Part shown: one piece after another, positions 36,241-45,093 of the stretch
How positions within the stretch are numbered: the first letter of the stretch is position 1
Layout: every line of letters starts with the position of its first letter
NCBI RefSeq assembly: GCF_025809055.1
Contig: NZ_CP075529.1
Location: 2,157,501-2,221,500, forward strand
Direction of reading: 5' to 3'
DNA: 64,000 bases
From: Devosia sp.
Lineage (GTDB): Bacteria; Pseudomonadota; Alphaproteobacteria; Rhizobiales; Devosiaceae
Notes under the pieces: generated by a model
What the model saw: the letters and a program-made list of their open reading frames with translations, nothing else
The model's database searches: none
What the model was told of the DNA's origin: nothing
Made by a program: the position numbers and the translations under genes

Positions 36241-36340
36241 GGCAATACTCCTTCAATCAACGAGCGCAGGCTAGGCACGGTGCCCGGCAATGGCAACCGG
36301 CGAAATGGACAAGTTGATGGCACTTTGGCAAGGTCTGGCC

Positions 36341-37072
36341 ATGACCAGCGACGTCTCGCGCCTCATCGGCTTCTACAAATCTCCGCTCGGGCGTATTTCC
36401 CGCGCTTTGGTGCGCGAGCAGGTCATGCATCTGGCCGGCGATGTCACCGGCAAGCGCGTTCTGGGCCTGGGCTTTGCCACCCCCTATCTGCGGTTCGCGC
36501 TGAAGCCGGCGGAGCGGGTTCTGGCCTTCATGCCGGGCCGGCAGGGTGCCTCGGCCTGGCCGCGCGAAGGCCCGTCTTGCACGGTGCTCTGCGATCCCCT
36601 GGAAATGCCGCTGACCGATGCGGCCATTGATCTGACCCTGGCCGTTCACACGCTGGAACACATCGCCGATGCCGAGGAACTGATGCGCGAGCTCTGGCGC
36701 ATCACCGCGCCCAATGGCCATCTGATTCTGGTCGTGCCGCGCCGCCGGGGCATCTGGGCGCAGCGCGACAACACGCCCTTCGGTCAGGGCAATCCCTATT
36801 CGGGCGGGCAGCTGGAAAAGCTGCTGCGCGATCATTCCTTCGTGCCCGAAGCCTGGCGCGACGCGCTGTTCCTGCCGCCCTTCCAGTCGAGCCTGGTGCT
36901 GAAATCGACGCGCTTCTTCGAGCGCTTCGGACGGCTGCTGGGCCCCGCCATGAGTGGCGTCATCTGCGTGCGGGCGCGAAAGGAAGCCTTTCCCGCAGTC
37001 CCCCGCCGCAAGCGGGCCGAACGCTATGTCCGCCTGCCCGGCATGAGCACCGCCACCGCACGCAACGCCTGA
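36341..37072 (+). CDS. class I SAM-dependent methyltransferase
   Basis: 243 residues from the ATG at 36341, which gives TSDVSRLIGFYKSPLGRISR, the usual start of this gloB-linked family; in-frame ATGs at 36290 and 36305 would add a few residues. The fold is a Rossmann methyltransferase, with the loop KRVLGLGFATPYLRF in place of a canonical glycine motif and AVHTLEHIADAEELMRELWRITAPNGHLILVVP typical of methyltransferase family 11. Substrate unknown. The gene faces gloB. Confidence 0.88.
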   Translation: MTSDVSRLIGFYKSPLGRISRALVREQVMHLAGDVTGKRVLGLGFATPYLRFALKPAERVLAFMPGRQGASAWPREGPSCTVLCDPLEMPLTDAAIDLTLAVHTLEHIADAEELMRELWRITAPNGHLILVVPRRRGIWAQRDNTPFGQGNPYSGGQLEKLLRDHSFVPEAWRDALFLPPFQSSLVLKSTRFFERFGRLLGPAMSGVICVRARKEAFPAVPRRKRAERYVRLPGMSTATARNA

Positions 37073-37148
37073 GCGCACAAGCTCTTTGCCTTTGCGCCCT
37101 GCTTTGCATATGGTCCCCGCGATTTTCCGCCTCAGACAGCAGACTTCC

Positions 37149-38243
37149 ATGACCGACCGCAAGCGCCCCCAGCCGCAGCCCGGAATTCTCGATATCGCCC
37201 CCTATCTGCCGGGCAAGTCCGGCAAGCCGGGCGCCCACTCGATCAAGCTTTCGGCCAATGAATCCCCGCTCGGCGCCAGTCCCAAGGCCATTGCGGCCTT
37301 TGCCGCCGCCGCCGAACATCTCGAAATCTATCCCGAAGGCTCGTCCCGGCTGCTGCGCGAAGCCCTGGGTGAAGTCCATGGCATCGATCCGGCCAGCATT
37401 GTCTGCGGCAATGGCTCGGATGACCTGCTGCACCTGCTCGCCCAGATCTATCTCGGCGAAGGCGACGACGCGCTGATGAACTGCTACGGCTTTTCGGTCT
37501 ATCCGATCATCACCAAGGCCACCGGCGCCAATATCGTCATGGTCGAGGAAACCGAATACCGCGCCGATGTCGACGCCCTGCTTGCGTCCGTGACGGAACG
37601 CACCAGGGTGATCTGGCTGGCAAACCCCAACAATCCCACCGGCACCTATCTGTCCGACGCCGAAGTCCGGCGGCTGCATGCCGGCCTCAGGCCCGACATC
37701 CTTCTCGTCATCGACAGCGCCTATGCCGAATATGTCACCGCGGCCGATTACAGCACCGGGATTGATCTGGTGCGCGAGACGGACAATGTCGTCATGGTCC
37801 GCACCTTTTCCAAGATGGGGCTGGCTGCGGCCCGTATCGGCTGGATGGTCGGGCCCGGCCATGTGATCGACGCCATCCATCGCATCCGCGGGCCGTTCAA
37901 CGTCAATCTGCCGGCGCAATTGGCCGGCGCCGCCGCAACGCGCGACGTGGCTTTCACCGAAAGCCTCCGGCAGCACAATGCCCATTGGCGCGAATGGCTC
38001 ACGGCGGAACTGGCCGGCAACCGCATGCGGGTCCTGCCCAGCCAGGCCAATTTCGTCATGGTGCTGTTCGAAACCCCTGAGGACGCGGCCCGGGCATTTT
38101 CGACACTGGCCGAGGCCGGCTATATCGTGCGCGAGATCGGCGTCTCCTATGGCATCGAAAACGGCCTGCGCATCTCCATCGGCTCCGAAGACGCCATGCG
38201 CGCCGTGGCCGGCATCCTCACTTCCATGGACAAAGTGCAATGA
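37149..38243 (+). CDS. hisC: histidinol-phosphate aminotransferase
   Basis: 364 residues. PLP-dependent fold-type I aminotransferase with SANESPLGASPKAI at the N-terminus, WLANPNNPTGTYL, and the PLP lysine in TFSKMGLAAARIGW (about 223). Located directly before tyrC and overlapping it by 4 bases (ATGA), the arrangement in which the enzyme may serve phenylalanine/tyrosine as well as histidine synthesis. The ATG at 37149 was chosen because earlier residues overlap the methyltransferase gene end and do not match the family. Confidence 0.95.
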   Translation: MTDRKRPQPQPGILDIAPYLPGKSGKPGAHSIKLSANESPLGASPKAIAAFAAAAEHLEIYPEGSSRLLREALGEVHGIDPASIVCGNGSDDLLHLLAQIYLGEGDDALMNCYGFSVYPIITKATGANIVMVEETEYRADVDALLASVTERTRVIWLANPNNPTGTYLSDAEVRRLHAGLRPDILLVIDSAYAEYVTAADYSTGIDLVRETDNVVMVRTFSKMGLAAARIGWMVGPGHVIDAIHRIRGPFNVNLPAQLAGAAATRDVAFTESLRQHNAHWREWLTAELAGNRMRVLPSQANFVMVLFETPEDAARAFSTLAEAGYIVREIGVSYGIENGLRISIGSEDAMRAVAGILTSMDKVQ

Positions 38244-39211
38244 GCGTACATTTTCGCAAGCTGGCGCTGATCGGCATCGGGCTCATCGGCTCCTCCATTG
38301 CCCTGGCGGCAAAACGGCAGGGACTGGTGGAAGTCATCTCCATTGCCACGCGGCGCCAGGAAACGCTCGATGAAGCCCGTGAACTGGGCCTGGGCGATAT
38401 CTATACGCTTGACCCTGCCGAGGCCGTGCGCGGCGCGGACCTTGTCATTCTCTGCGCCCCCGTCGGGGCCTATGCCGATCTGGCCCGGGCCATCGGCCCT
38501 GCCCTGGAACCCGGCGCCATCCTTTCCGATGTGGGTTCGGTGAAGCGCCATGTCCACGAGGTCGTAGGGCCTCTGGTGCCGGAAGGCGTGCATTTCATTC
38601 CGGGCCACCCCATGGCCGGCACCGAACATTCCGGGCCTTCGGCCGGTTTTGCAGAACTGTTTACCGGCCGCTGGTGCATGCTAACGCCCGAACCCGATGT
38701 GGATCGCGCCGCGGTCGATAGGCTGGTGGCGTTCTGGAAGGGTCTTGGCTCCAATGTCGAACTGATGGACGCCGCCCACCACGATCTTGTCGTGGCCATT
38801 ACCAGTCATGTGCCACACCTTATTGCCTACAATATCGTGGGCACGGCGGATGATCTGGGCAATGTGACGAAGTCGGAAGTGATCAAGTTTTCCGCAGGCG
38901 GCTTCCGAGATTTCACCCGCATTGCCGCGTCCGATCCGGTGATGTGGCGTGACGTGTTCCTCACCAACCGCGATGCTGTCATGGAAATGCTGGGACGGTT
39001 CCTCGAAGACCTTTCCGTCCTGCAGCGGGCCGTGCGGGTCGGAGACGGCCCGGCGCTGGAAGCCCTTTTCACCCGGACGCGGGCCATTCGCCGCTCGATC
39101 ATCGATGCGGGCCAGGATTCGTCCGCTCCCGACTTCGGGCGCCCGCACGAAGCGCCGCCGGCAGTCGATACCGGCTTTGTCCGCGAGCATGGTGGCGGCG
39201 ACGACGCCTAG
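38240..39211 (+). CDS. tyrC: prephenate/arogenate dehydrogenase
   Basis: 323 residues. NAD-binding fold with GIGLIGSSIALAAKR at residues 12-26, then the TyrA domain with HFIPGHPMAGTEHSGP and TSHVPHLIAYNIVG. Forms tyrosine precursors from prephenate or arogenate; the sequence alone does not separate the two. No chorismate mutase or ACT domain is fused. Translationally coupled to hisC. Its stop overlaps the convergent DUF2125 stop by 4 bp. Confidence 0.95.
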   Translation: MSVHFRKLALIGIGLIGSSIALAAKRQGLVEVISIATRRQETLDEARELGLGDIYTLDPAEAVRGADLVILCAPVGAYADLARAIGPALEPGAILSDVGSVKRHVHEVVGPLVPEGVHFIPGHPMAGTEHSGPSAGFAELFTGRWCMLTPEPDVDRAAVDRLVAFWKGLGSNVELMDAAHHDLVVAITSHVPHLIAYNIVGTADDLGNVTKSEVIKFSAGGFRDFTRIAASDPVMWRDVFLTNRDAVMEMLGRFLEDLSVLQRAVRVGDGPALEALFTRTRAIRRSIIDAGQDSSAPDFGRPHEAPPAVDTGFVREHGGGDDA

Positions 39212-40179
39212 AACAGGGCGGGCACCGCCGCGATCGGCACCAGGCCGGACGAAATGCCACCGCCGGCAAAATTGAGCTGATTGGCATGGCGCCCATCGGC
39301 GCCGGGCACGCCCAGCACCAGTGTCCGCCAGGGCTCCTCGAGGAATGGCCCGATCCGTTCGGCGACGCCCAGGGAATCCACGGTAATCGCGCCCGTGGGA
39401 TAACCCGCCGGGTCCAGCGCCAGTTCACCGCTGGCATTGAGATCGGCACTGCCGTCATTGGCCCTTATGCCGACGATGCGCAGAACGCCGCCGGCCTGCT
39501 GCCAGTCCTGAAGGAGCGGCGCCTGCCCCCAGTTGCGGACATCATCTGGCAGGCCGGTGATTTCAAGCTCCGCCTCGGCCAGGGTCGGGGCCAGTTGCAG
39601 GCCCGGCGCCTCGACGTCATTGGCCCGCAGATAGGCGGCAAGCGCCGACCGCCCTGCCTCGGCATCGTGTTGCTCGGGAATGTCGAGCAGGTGCAATTCG
39701 ACATGCGGGATGGCCGCGATAAGCGAGGACCCAAACAGGGCATCGGTCCATTCGACCCCATCGGCAACGGTCGACATCCGTGCGATGCGCCAGTTCTCGA
39801 TCCGCAGGCTTGCTTCGAGACTCTGCCAGTTCACCGCCTGGGCGAGGCCGGTAAAGGCATCGGCGAGCTGCACCGGACCATGCGCCGATGCCAGGACGTG
39901 ATTGGGGCGATAGACCATGACGCTGGCGCGAATGGAGGGCACGGTGACCAGCATATCGCCCGTGACAAGGCTCGCCTCGGCACAATCGAGATCGAAGCGG
40001 AAGGGAAAGCCGCCAATGTCGAGCCGGCCGCAGACCAGCTGCGGGCTAGATTCACCATCGGCCAGCGCCAGGGCCTCCACCTGCTGCCGGACCATGCCGG
40101 CGAGGAAAAACCAGCCGCCCGTCCACAGCACAACGACCAGGCCCACGACCGCGCCAAGGATGATGATTCGCTTTTTCAT
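39208..40179 (-). CDS. DUF2125 domain-containing membrane-anchored protein
   Basis: 323 residues. One N-terminal membrane segment (IIILGAVVGLVVVLWTGGWFFL) anchors a long beta-rich periplasmic part. The block VMVYRPNHVLASAHGPVQL is diagnostic for DUF2125, a family common in Rhizobiales and resembling AsmA-like/lipid-transfer proteins in its beta pattern. Function unknown. Convergent with tyrC. Confidence 0.92.
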   Translation of the reverse strand: MKKRIIILGAVVGLVVVLWTGGWFFLAGMVRQQVEALALADGESSPQLVCGRLDIGGFPFRFDLDCAEASLVTGDMLVTVPSIRASVMVYRPNHVLASAHGPVQLADAFTGLAQAVNWQSLEASLRIENWRIARMSTVADGVEWTDALFGSSLIAAIPHVELHLLDIPEQHDAEAGRSALAAYLRANDVEAPGLQLAPTLAEAELEITGLPDDVRNWGQAPLLQDWQQAGGVLRIVGIRANDGSADLNASGELALDPAGYPTGAITVDSLGVAERIGPFLEEPWRTLVLGVPGADGRHANQLNFAGGGISSGLVPIAAVPALF

Positions 40180-40328
40180 ACTGCCTTCTTACCTGCGCCG
40201 GCGCGACGTCAGAAGCGGTTTGATGGCCGCGTTCATTCCCAGTAAACCTCGCCCCGGACACACTGGCTGCCGATCCGCCGCAACAAATGCGGTCGAGGCG
40301 AGCCTTATTCGGAGTTCTGGGTCGAGTT

Positions 40329-40892
40329 ATGGCATTTTCCACCGACAGCCCTGAGAAAAAGACCCAGTGGGTTTTTGGCTATGGTTCGCTGATCTGGAAC
40401 CCCGGCTTCCAATACCGCCACGCGCAACTGGCCTTGCTGCGCGGAGCACACCGTTCGCTGTCGATCGTCTCCCATCACCATCGCGGCACCCGTGAACAGC
40501 CGGGCCTTGTCTTCGGCCTGACCCGGGGCGGCTCATGCCGTGGCATGGCGTTCGAAGTCGATGACGGCAATTGGCCGGCGGTGCGCGCCTATCTTGATGC
40601 ACGCGAACTGGTCACCTCGGTCTATCGCGACGTCACCCGGCCGGTCACCCTTGCCGATGGAAGGCGCATCGAGGCTCTGACCTATGTGGTGGACGAAAGT
40701 CACGAACAGTTCGCGGGGGCCCTCAGCATCGACCAGCAGGTCGCCATGATCCGCGCAGGCGTGGGTATTTCGGGGCGCAATGTGGACTATGTGGTCAATA
40801 CCGCGCGCCATCTCGAAACGCTGGGCATCTCCGATCGCGCCCTGATGCGCATTGCCGCCCAGCTCGAAGCTCAGGACATATTGGCCAGCTAA
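40329..40892 (+). CDS. gamma-glutamylcyclotransferase (ChaC family), paralogue 1
   Basis: 187 residues. WVFGYGSLIWNPGFQY is the ChaC nucleotide-like loop, with the catalytic Glu expected in the YVVDESHEQFAG region. ChaC enzymes split glutathione to 5-oxoproline and Cys-Gly. A second, longer member lies at 47053. The ATG at 40329 is used. The gene converges with the LexA-box gene at 40901, leaving 8 bases between the stops. Confidence 0.93.
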   Translation: MAFSTDSPEKKTQWVFGYGSLIWNPGFQYRHAQLALLRGAHRSLSIVSHHHRGTREQPGLVFGLTRGGSCRGMAFEVDDGNWPAVRAYLDARELVTSVYRDVTRPVTLADGRRIEALTYVVDESHEQFAGALSIDQQVAMIRAGVGISGRNVDYVVNTARHLETLGISDRALMRIAAQLEAQDILAS

Positions 40893-40900
40893 GCTGGATC

Positions 40901-41260
40901 TCAAGCCGCCTTTTGGGGTGTCAGGACATGCAGCGCGCCCTGCGGCGCGGCACCCTCCAGATCCCAGATGGTCGCCAGCCGGTCCCCGGCCAGGTCCACG
41001 CCATCCACTCTGAAGGCCCGATCCCCACAGGACAGGGCAAGCCGGAAGCGGGTGCGGCTCACCGGATCGGCGACAAGATCGTCGGTGGATCCGACCCAAA
41101 GCACATTGCTGCCCTTGGCCACGAGATAAAGCCCGCCCGTCTCCATGCCAAAGCTGGTGAACACTTCGCCGGCCAGCGAGAAGCTACGTCCCGAACGCCC
41201 GATCCAGGTTGCCCGGCGGCCGGGCTGCCGTGTCAGAGCCTTGTGTTCACTGGTCTGCAT
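40901..41260 (-). CDS. uncharacterised small protein under a predicted SOS (LexA) promoter
   Basis: 119 residues, basic N-terminus (ALTRQPGRRATWIGRSGRSF), then a mixed alpha/beta core with SFGMETGGLYLVAKGS and VLWVGSTDDLV strands, and a C-terminal part ending PQKAA. No signal or membrane segment. I do not recognise a family. The pair GLYLV...VLWVGSTDDLV superficially recalls a GIY-YIG hairpin, but the arginine and glutamate of that nuclease are not evident. AGGGG lies 7 nt upstream of the ATG. The promoter has a GTTC-N7-GTTC box over the -10 element, so DNA-damage induction is predicted. Confidence 0.8.
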   Translation of the reverse strand: MQTSEHKALTRQPGRRATWIGRSGRSFSLAGEVFTSFGMETGGLYLVAKGSNVLWVGSTDDLVADPVSRTRFRLALSCGDRAFRVDGVDLAGDRLATIWDLEGAAPQGALHVLTPQKAA

Positions 41261-41287
41261 GTCTCATCCCCTGCGTCCCCAGAAGAA

Positions 41288-41302
41288 GAACAAAAATAGA
41301 AC
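41288..41302 (-). promoter_or_regulatory. LexA (SOS) box GTTC-N7-GTTC
   Basis: On the minus strand the site reads GTTCTATTTTTGTTC, an exact match to the alphaproteobacterial LexA consensus of direct GTTC repeats spaced by seven bases. It covers the -10 hexamer of the promoter listed below, the best position for repression. Confidence 0.82.
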
Positions 41303-41321
41303 AAATTGTATCCATCGTCAA
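41293..41321 (-). promoter_or_regulatory. sigma-70 promoter of the SOS-box gene
   Basis: TTGACG (41321-41316), a 17-bp spacer, TATTTT (41298-41293). Transcription would begin near 41286, giving a leader of about 26 nt before the ATG at 41260. Confidence 0.75.
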
Positions 41322-41385
41322 GCCACCCCACGGCATAACACTAGATGTATGGTCTTGTTCGGCTATTCCGTCAATATATTGATAG

Positions 41386-42189
41386 TCAGGCCTGCCGTGC
41401 GGCATCAACGCGGGCCTGCAGGGCCGGGCTCATGGGCCGGTCATAGCCGGCATCTATGGCCTCCAGCGACAGCCGGGTTGATTCGGGCTCGATCGCGGCC
41501 TTGAGCCTTTCGGTGAACACGTCCGGCGCAAGGCCTGGCTCGATGGGCGGCAGGAACCGGGCACGCGCCACGCCCGGCCAGATGACGAGGCTGTTCCGGC
41601 CCCAATAGAGCCCGGAATTGAGCGCCACCGGCACGACCGGCACATTGAGCTCGCTATAGAGCCGCACGATCCCCTGCCGGTATTCTGGCGGTGCCAGGGG
41701 CGCCTTGCGCGTGCCCTCGGGATAGATGACGATCCGGCAACCGCGATCGATGGCCGCCTTTGCCTGAGCAAGCATTTCGGGAATGGCTTCCGCGCCCTTC
41801 TGCCGGTCGACCTCGATGCAGTCGAGCGAGCGCGCGGCCCAGCCGAAGAAGGGGATACGCATCAACTCCTTCTTGGCGATATAGGCCGGGCGGCCGGTAT
41901 GGGGGAATATGGCGAAGATATCCCAGTCCGACTGGTGCTTGGACGCGATGATGCAGCCGCCGGGGGGAATGTTCTCTTCCCCTTCGACATGGGTGCCCAT
42001 GCCGGTCAGCCCGCGGAGAAACTGCACATTGGACCAGCACCAATAGCGCGCAACGGCCCAGCCGAGCCGGGTCCGGCCGGCCAGAATGCCGATCGTGCCC
42101 GCAATGATGGCCAGAATGACGGTCTGCCCCAGGAAAACCAGATAGAAGACCGCGGTACGAACGGCCTGGACGGCGGACTTGATCGGCAT
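41386..42189 (-). CDS. 1-acyl-sn-glycerol-3-phosphate acyltransferase (PlsC family)
   Basis: 267 residues. An N-terminal membrane segment (FYLVFLGQTVILAIIAGTIGILA) precedes the acyltransferase core: the HX4D motif in SKHQSDWD, then IPFFGWAARSLDCIEVDR and IVIYPEGTR. It adds the second acyl chain in phospholipid synthesis at the inner membrane. The ATG at 42189 has GGGGGAG close upstream; an in-frame ATG at 42222 would add 11 residues. It lies upstream of the SOS-box gene on the same strand. Confidence 0.93.
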   Translation of the reverse strand: MPIKSAVQAVRTAVFYLVFLGQTVILAIIAGTIGILAGRTRLGWAVARYWCWSNVQFLRGLTGMGTHVEGEENIPPGGCIIASKHQSDWDIFAIFPHTGRPAYIAKKELMRIPFFGWAARSLDCIEVDRQKGAEAIPEMLAQAKAAIDRGCRIVIYPEGTRKAPLAPPEYRQGIVRLYSELNVPVVPVALNSGLYWGRNSLVIWPGVARARFLPPIEPGLAPDVFTERLKAAIEPESTRLSLEAIDAGYDRPMSPALQARVDAARQA

Positions 42190-42331
42190 AGGCTCCCCCG
42201 CGCCTTTTGGCGCTTTTGCCATTCATAACCGCAGCGGGAGCGCTTGGCGAGGTTTCAGAGCGGTCCCGGGAGAGGTGGGCTCACTCCCCCGATACGAAAC
42301 TACGCCATTCGGGGGCCTTGCGAAGCTCCGC

Positions 42332-43261
42332 CTAGGACGCTTCGCTCAGATACCGCCGCACGGTCGTGCGAGAGGTGACTGCGGTCAGCACCGCCATGAC
42401 CGGGACAATGGCCAAGATTCCGATCGTGCCGTCCCAGCCCAGCAGGAACCGCCCGAACAGGACGCCCACCTGTGCATTGGCCTCGCTGGGCAGGACACTG
42501 CCGGCGGCCGTGCTGATCAGGGCAAAGAACAGCACCGCCAGGATGGCACCCAGCAGCCCGCCCTGCAGGCCGATCGACAGGAAGCGCCCCTGAAACTCAC
42601 CAGCGATGAACCGGTTGGAGGCCCCGATAAAGTGCAGCACGTCGACGATCTCGCGGTTGGAGGCCATGGCCCCGCGTGTCGCGAAAATGATGGCCAGCAC
42701 CGTGGCGACACCGATCAGCCCCAGAACCAGCATGCCGGAGAGAACCACGGTTCCCGCCATGGTGTTGAGCTGCTGCCGCCAGGCGGCGTGCGTGTCCAGG
42801 CTCGCCCCGTTGATGGCTTCGAGATTGCGCTGCAATTGCTCGATATCGGCATCGACCGGATCGGCCAGTTGCACCACGACGAGGCGCGGAATGGCAATGG
42901 CCGACAGATCGAGCCCGGCACCCAGCCAGGGCTCGAGCAGCGCCTGGCTCTCCTCGATGGTCAGCGCCCGCGCGCCGGAAACGCCCGGTGTCGCCTGGGC
43001 CAGCGACACCGCCGTGCGCAGGTTGGATTCCATCACTTCGCCCTCTACCGGGCGAATCTGGATGGTCAGTTCCCGCCCGACATCGGCAGACCAGGCAATG
43101 GCCGATTTCTGCACCAGCACCACGCCGCCAAGCGTCACCGCCGACAGAAACGCCATGATGGTCACGAGCAGCAGCAGGGTCCGTCCCGCCACGCTCTTCT
43201 CCGGCACGATGGGAGCACCGCCCCGCCGGGGCGTGAGGCGTCTGAGCCAGGTCTCAAGCAT
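42332..43261 (-). CDS. ftsX: cell division ABC transporter permease FtsX
   Basis: 309 residues. One membrane segment after a cytoplasmic N-terminus (about 26-51), an extracellular domain of about 100 residues, and three more segments in the last 140, the FtsX topology. With FtsE it forms a divisome complex that controls peptidoglycan hydrolases through periplasmic partners. Overlaps the end of ftsE by 8 bp. Confidence 0.93.
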   Translation of the reverse strand: MLETWLRRLTPRRGGAPIVPEKSVAGRTLLLLVTIMAFLSAVTLGGVVLVQKSAIAWSADVGRELTIQIRPVEGEVMESNLRTAVSLAQATPGVSGARALTIEESQALLEPWLGAGLDLSAIAIPRLVVVQLADPVDADIEQLQRNLEAINGASLDTHAAWRQQLNTMAGTVVLSGMLVLGLIGVATVLAIIFATRGAMASNREIVDVLHFIGASNRFIAGEFQGRFLSIGLQGGLLGAILAVLFFALISTAAGSVLPSEANAQVGVLFGRFLLGWDGTIGILAIVPVMAVLTAVTSRTTVRRYLSEAS

Positions 43262-43916
43262 GGATCGACAACTCCCCCTTTTCGAGCACCATCCGGGGAT
43301 AGGAAAACCGGTCGAGCAGCGGCAATTCGTGCGTGGCCAGGATGATGGTCATGCCCAGCGTCCGGTTGAGCTCTGCAAACAGGTGGACCAGACGGCTCGA
43401 CAGGTCCGGATCGACATTACCGGTCGGTTCGTCCGCGAGGAGGATTTTTGGCCGGGCGATCACCGCGCGGGCAATGGCGGCGCGCTGTTTCTCGCCGCCG
43501 GACAGCAGTGTCGGCAGGGCGTGCATCCGCTCGCCCAGCCCGACCCATTCGAGCAGTTCGGTGACGTTTGGCCGATATTCGGCCTCTGCCTGGCCCAGCA
43601 CGCGCAGCGGCAGGGCGACATTCTCGAATGTTGTCAGATGATCGAGCAGCCGAAATTCCTGGAACACGATGCCGATATGGCGTCGCATCTGCAACAGGCT
43701 GTCCCGGTCGAGATTGCCCACATCCTCGCCGAACATGGTGACGCGCCCGCGCGTCGGCTTGAGCGAAAGGAGCAATAGCCGCAACAGGCTGGTCTTGCCC
43801 GCCCCCGACGGCCCGGTGAGGAAATGGAATGAACCCGGCTCGATGGCGAACGAGAGGTCTTTGAGGATTTCCGGGCCATGCCCGTATCTGAGCCCCACAT
43901 CGGAAAATTCGATCAA
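43254..43916 (-). CDS. ftsE: cell division ATP-binding protein FtsE
   Basis: 220 residues. ABC ATPase with Walker A GPSGAGKTS (about 36-44), signature LSGGEKQRAAIARAV, Walker B ILLADEPTGNVD and switch His in LATHE. The start is a TTG at 43916: it produces IEFSDVGLRYG directly after the initiator, as in the family, and GGGGAG lies 9 nt upstream. An in-frame ATG at 43955 is farther and adds unmatched residues. Divergent from the zinc-ribbon gene. Confidence 0.95.
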   Translation of the reverse strand: MIEFSDVGLRYGHGPEILKDLSFAIEPGSFHFLTGPSGAGKTSLLRLLLLSLKPTRGRVTMFGEDVGNLDRDSLLQMRRHIGIVFQEFRLLDHLTTFENVALPLRVLGQAEAEYRPNVTELLEWVGLGERMHALPTLLSGGEKQRAAIARAVIARPKILLADEPTGNVDPDLSSRLVHLFAELNRTLGMTIILATHELPLLDRFSYPRMVLEKGELSIHA

Positions 43917-44124
43917 GAACAAATGCTCCCCGTTGCCCGGACCGTTGTGGCGCACCGGCCGACGAATCAGCCGTTCCGCGCATCATAGCAGCGCAGCAGG
44001 CGCGCCGCTCACGAGCAGGCGATTGGGCGGGAGAAAGCGGCACAAATTTGACCGGCACCCGGTTTGAGGAGTTTTAACCCCACCCCGCTAGTGTCGGACA
44101 ACCTGTCCCAATCCGTCCGGCCTG

Positions 44125-45084
44125 ATGATCATCACCTGCCCGCATTGTCAGACCAAGTACCAGGTGACCTACGAGGCCATCGGCTCGGCAGGTCGCAAGG
44201 TGCAGTGTGCCCATTGCAACAGGGCCTGGCAGCAGACCCCCAGCGAAGACGACGACGATCCCGATCGCCTGTTCGACGCCAGGTCTGAAGAGGAAATGGA
44301 CAAGGCCCTGGCGAGCGAGGCGGGCCTTTTTGCGGCGGAACAGGCCCTGCGCAGCAATGCGCTGGATCAGCCGCGCGCGCCAATACCGGACACGGCCAGA
44401 GCGCCCTTGCCGCTCCCGTCGGCCATGACCGACGACAGCGAGTTGCGCAAACGCCAGAAGGCCTTTTCCCGTCGCCAGAATGCCTTGTTCTCAACCCTGC
44501 CGGTGGCGCGCCTGCGCCGGGCCGCACGCATTGTCGCCGCCCTTGGCCTGGCTGGATTGATCGCACTTGGCTATTTCGGCCGCTACGAGCTTGTGACGCG
44601 CTATCCGGACCTGGCGGGTCTCTACGGCTCGATCGGGCTTGCAACCAATGTCATGGGCCTCGAATTTGCGGCCCTGCAATCGCAGCGCGCCCTTTCCGCT
44701 GGCAATGAAGTGCTGACCGTGTCGGCACAGATCGTCGGTATCTCCCCGAGGCCGGTCAAGGTGCCCCCGGTGGTCATCAGCCTGCTCGATGATCAGGGCA
44801 TGCCGGTCTATGAATGGAGCGTCACCCCCAGCGTCGCCGACCTGATGGTGGGCGAGCGCGCTACCTTTGACACCCGCCTCACCCTGCCCCCCAGCCAGGC
44901 AACCACCGTTCGCCTGAGCTTTACCGGCGGCGCGGGCAGCGGGCGCCATAGCGGGACCGCGACCAGCGCCGATGAGACCAAAACGGCTCAACCCGTCTTG
45001 CCGGAGACACCGGCAGAACCCATTTCTGACCAACAGGACCATCCGGAGGCTCACCAGGCACCGGCTGCCGCCGCACACCACTAG
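44125..45084 (+). CDS. zinc-ribbon (MJ0042-type) membrane protein
   Basis: 319 residues. An N-terminal MJ0042-type zinc ribbon (ITCPHCQTKYQVT and KVQCAHCNRAW), an acidic linker, one membrane segment at about 133-152 (ARIVAALGLAGLIALGYFG), and a beta-rich periplasmic domain resembling the C-terminal region of DUF3426 proteins (VVISLLDDQGMPVYEWSV). The tail is Thr/Pro/His-rich. The link to ftsE is conserved in Rhizobiales, but no function has been assigned. Confidence 0.88.
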   Translation: MIITCPHCQTKYQVTYEAIGSAGRKVQCAHCNRAWQQTPSEDDDDPDRLFDARSEEEMDKALASEAGLFAAEQALRSNALDQPRAPIPDTARAPLPLPSAMTDDSELRKRQKAFSRRQNALFSTLPVARLRRAARIVAALGLAGLIALGYFGRYELVTRYPDLAGLYGSIGLATNVMGLEFAALQSQRALSAGNEVLTVSAQIVGISPRPVKVPPVVISLLDDQGMPVYEWSVTPSVADLMVGERATFDTRLTLPPSQATTVRLSFTGGAGSGRHSGTATSADETKTAQPVLPETPAEPISDQQDHPEAHQAPAAAAHH

Positions 45085-45093
45085 GAGCGTACC

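Noticed and set aside
40901..41260. GIY-YIG nuclease identity for the SOS-box gene
   Set aside because: The strand pattern is similar but the catalytic Arg and Glu and the following helix are not evident; kept only as a hint in the finding.
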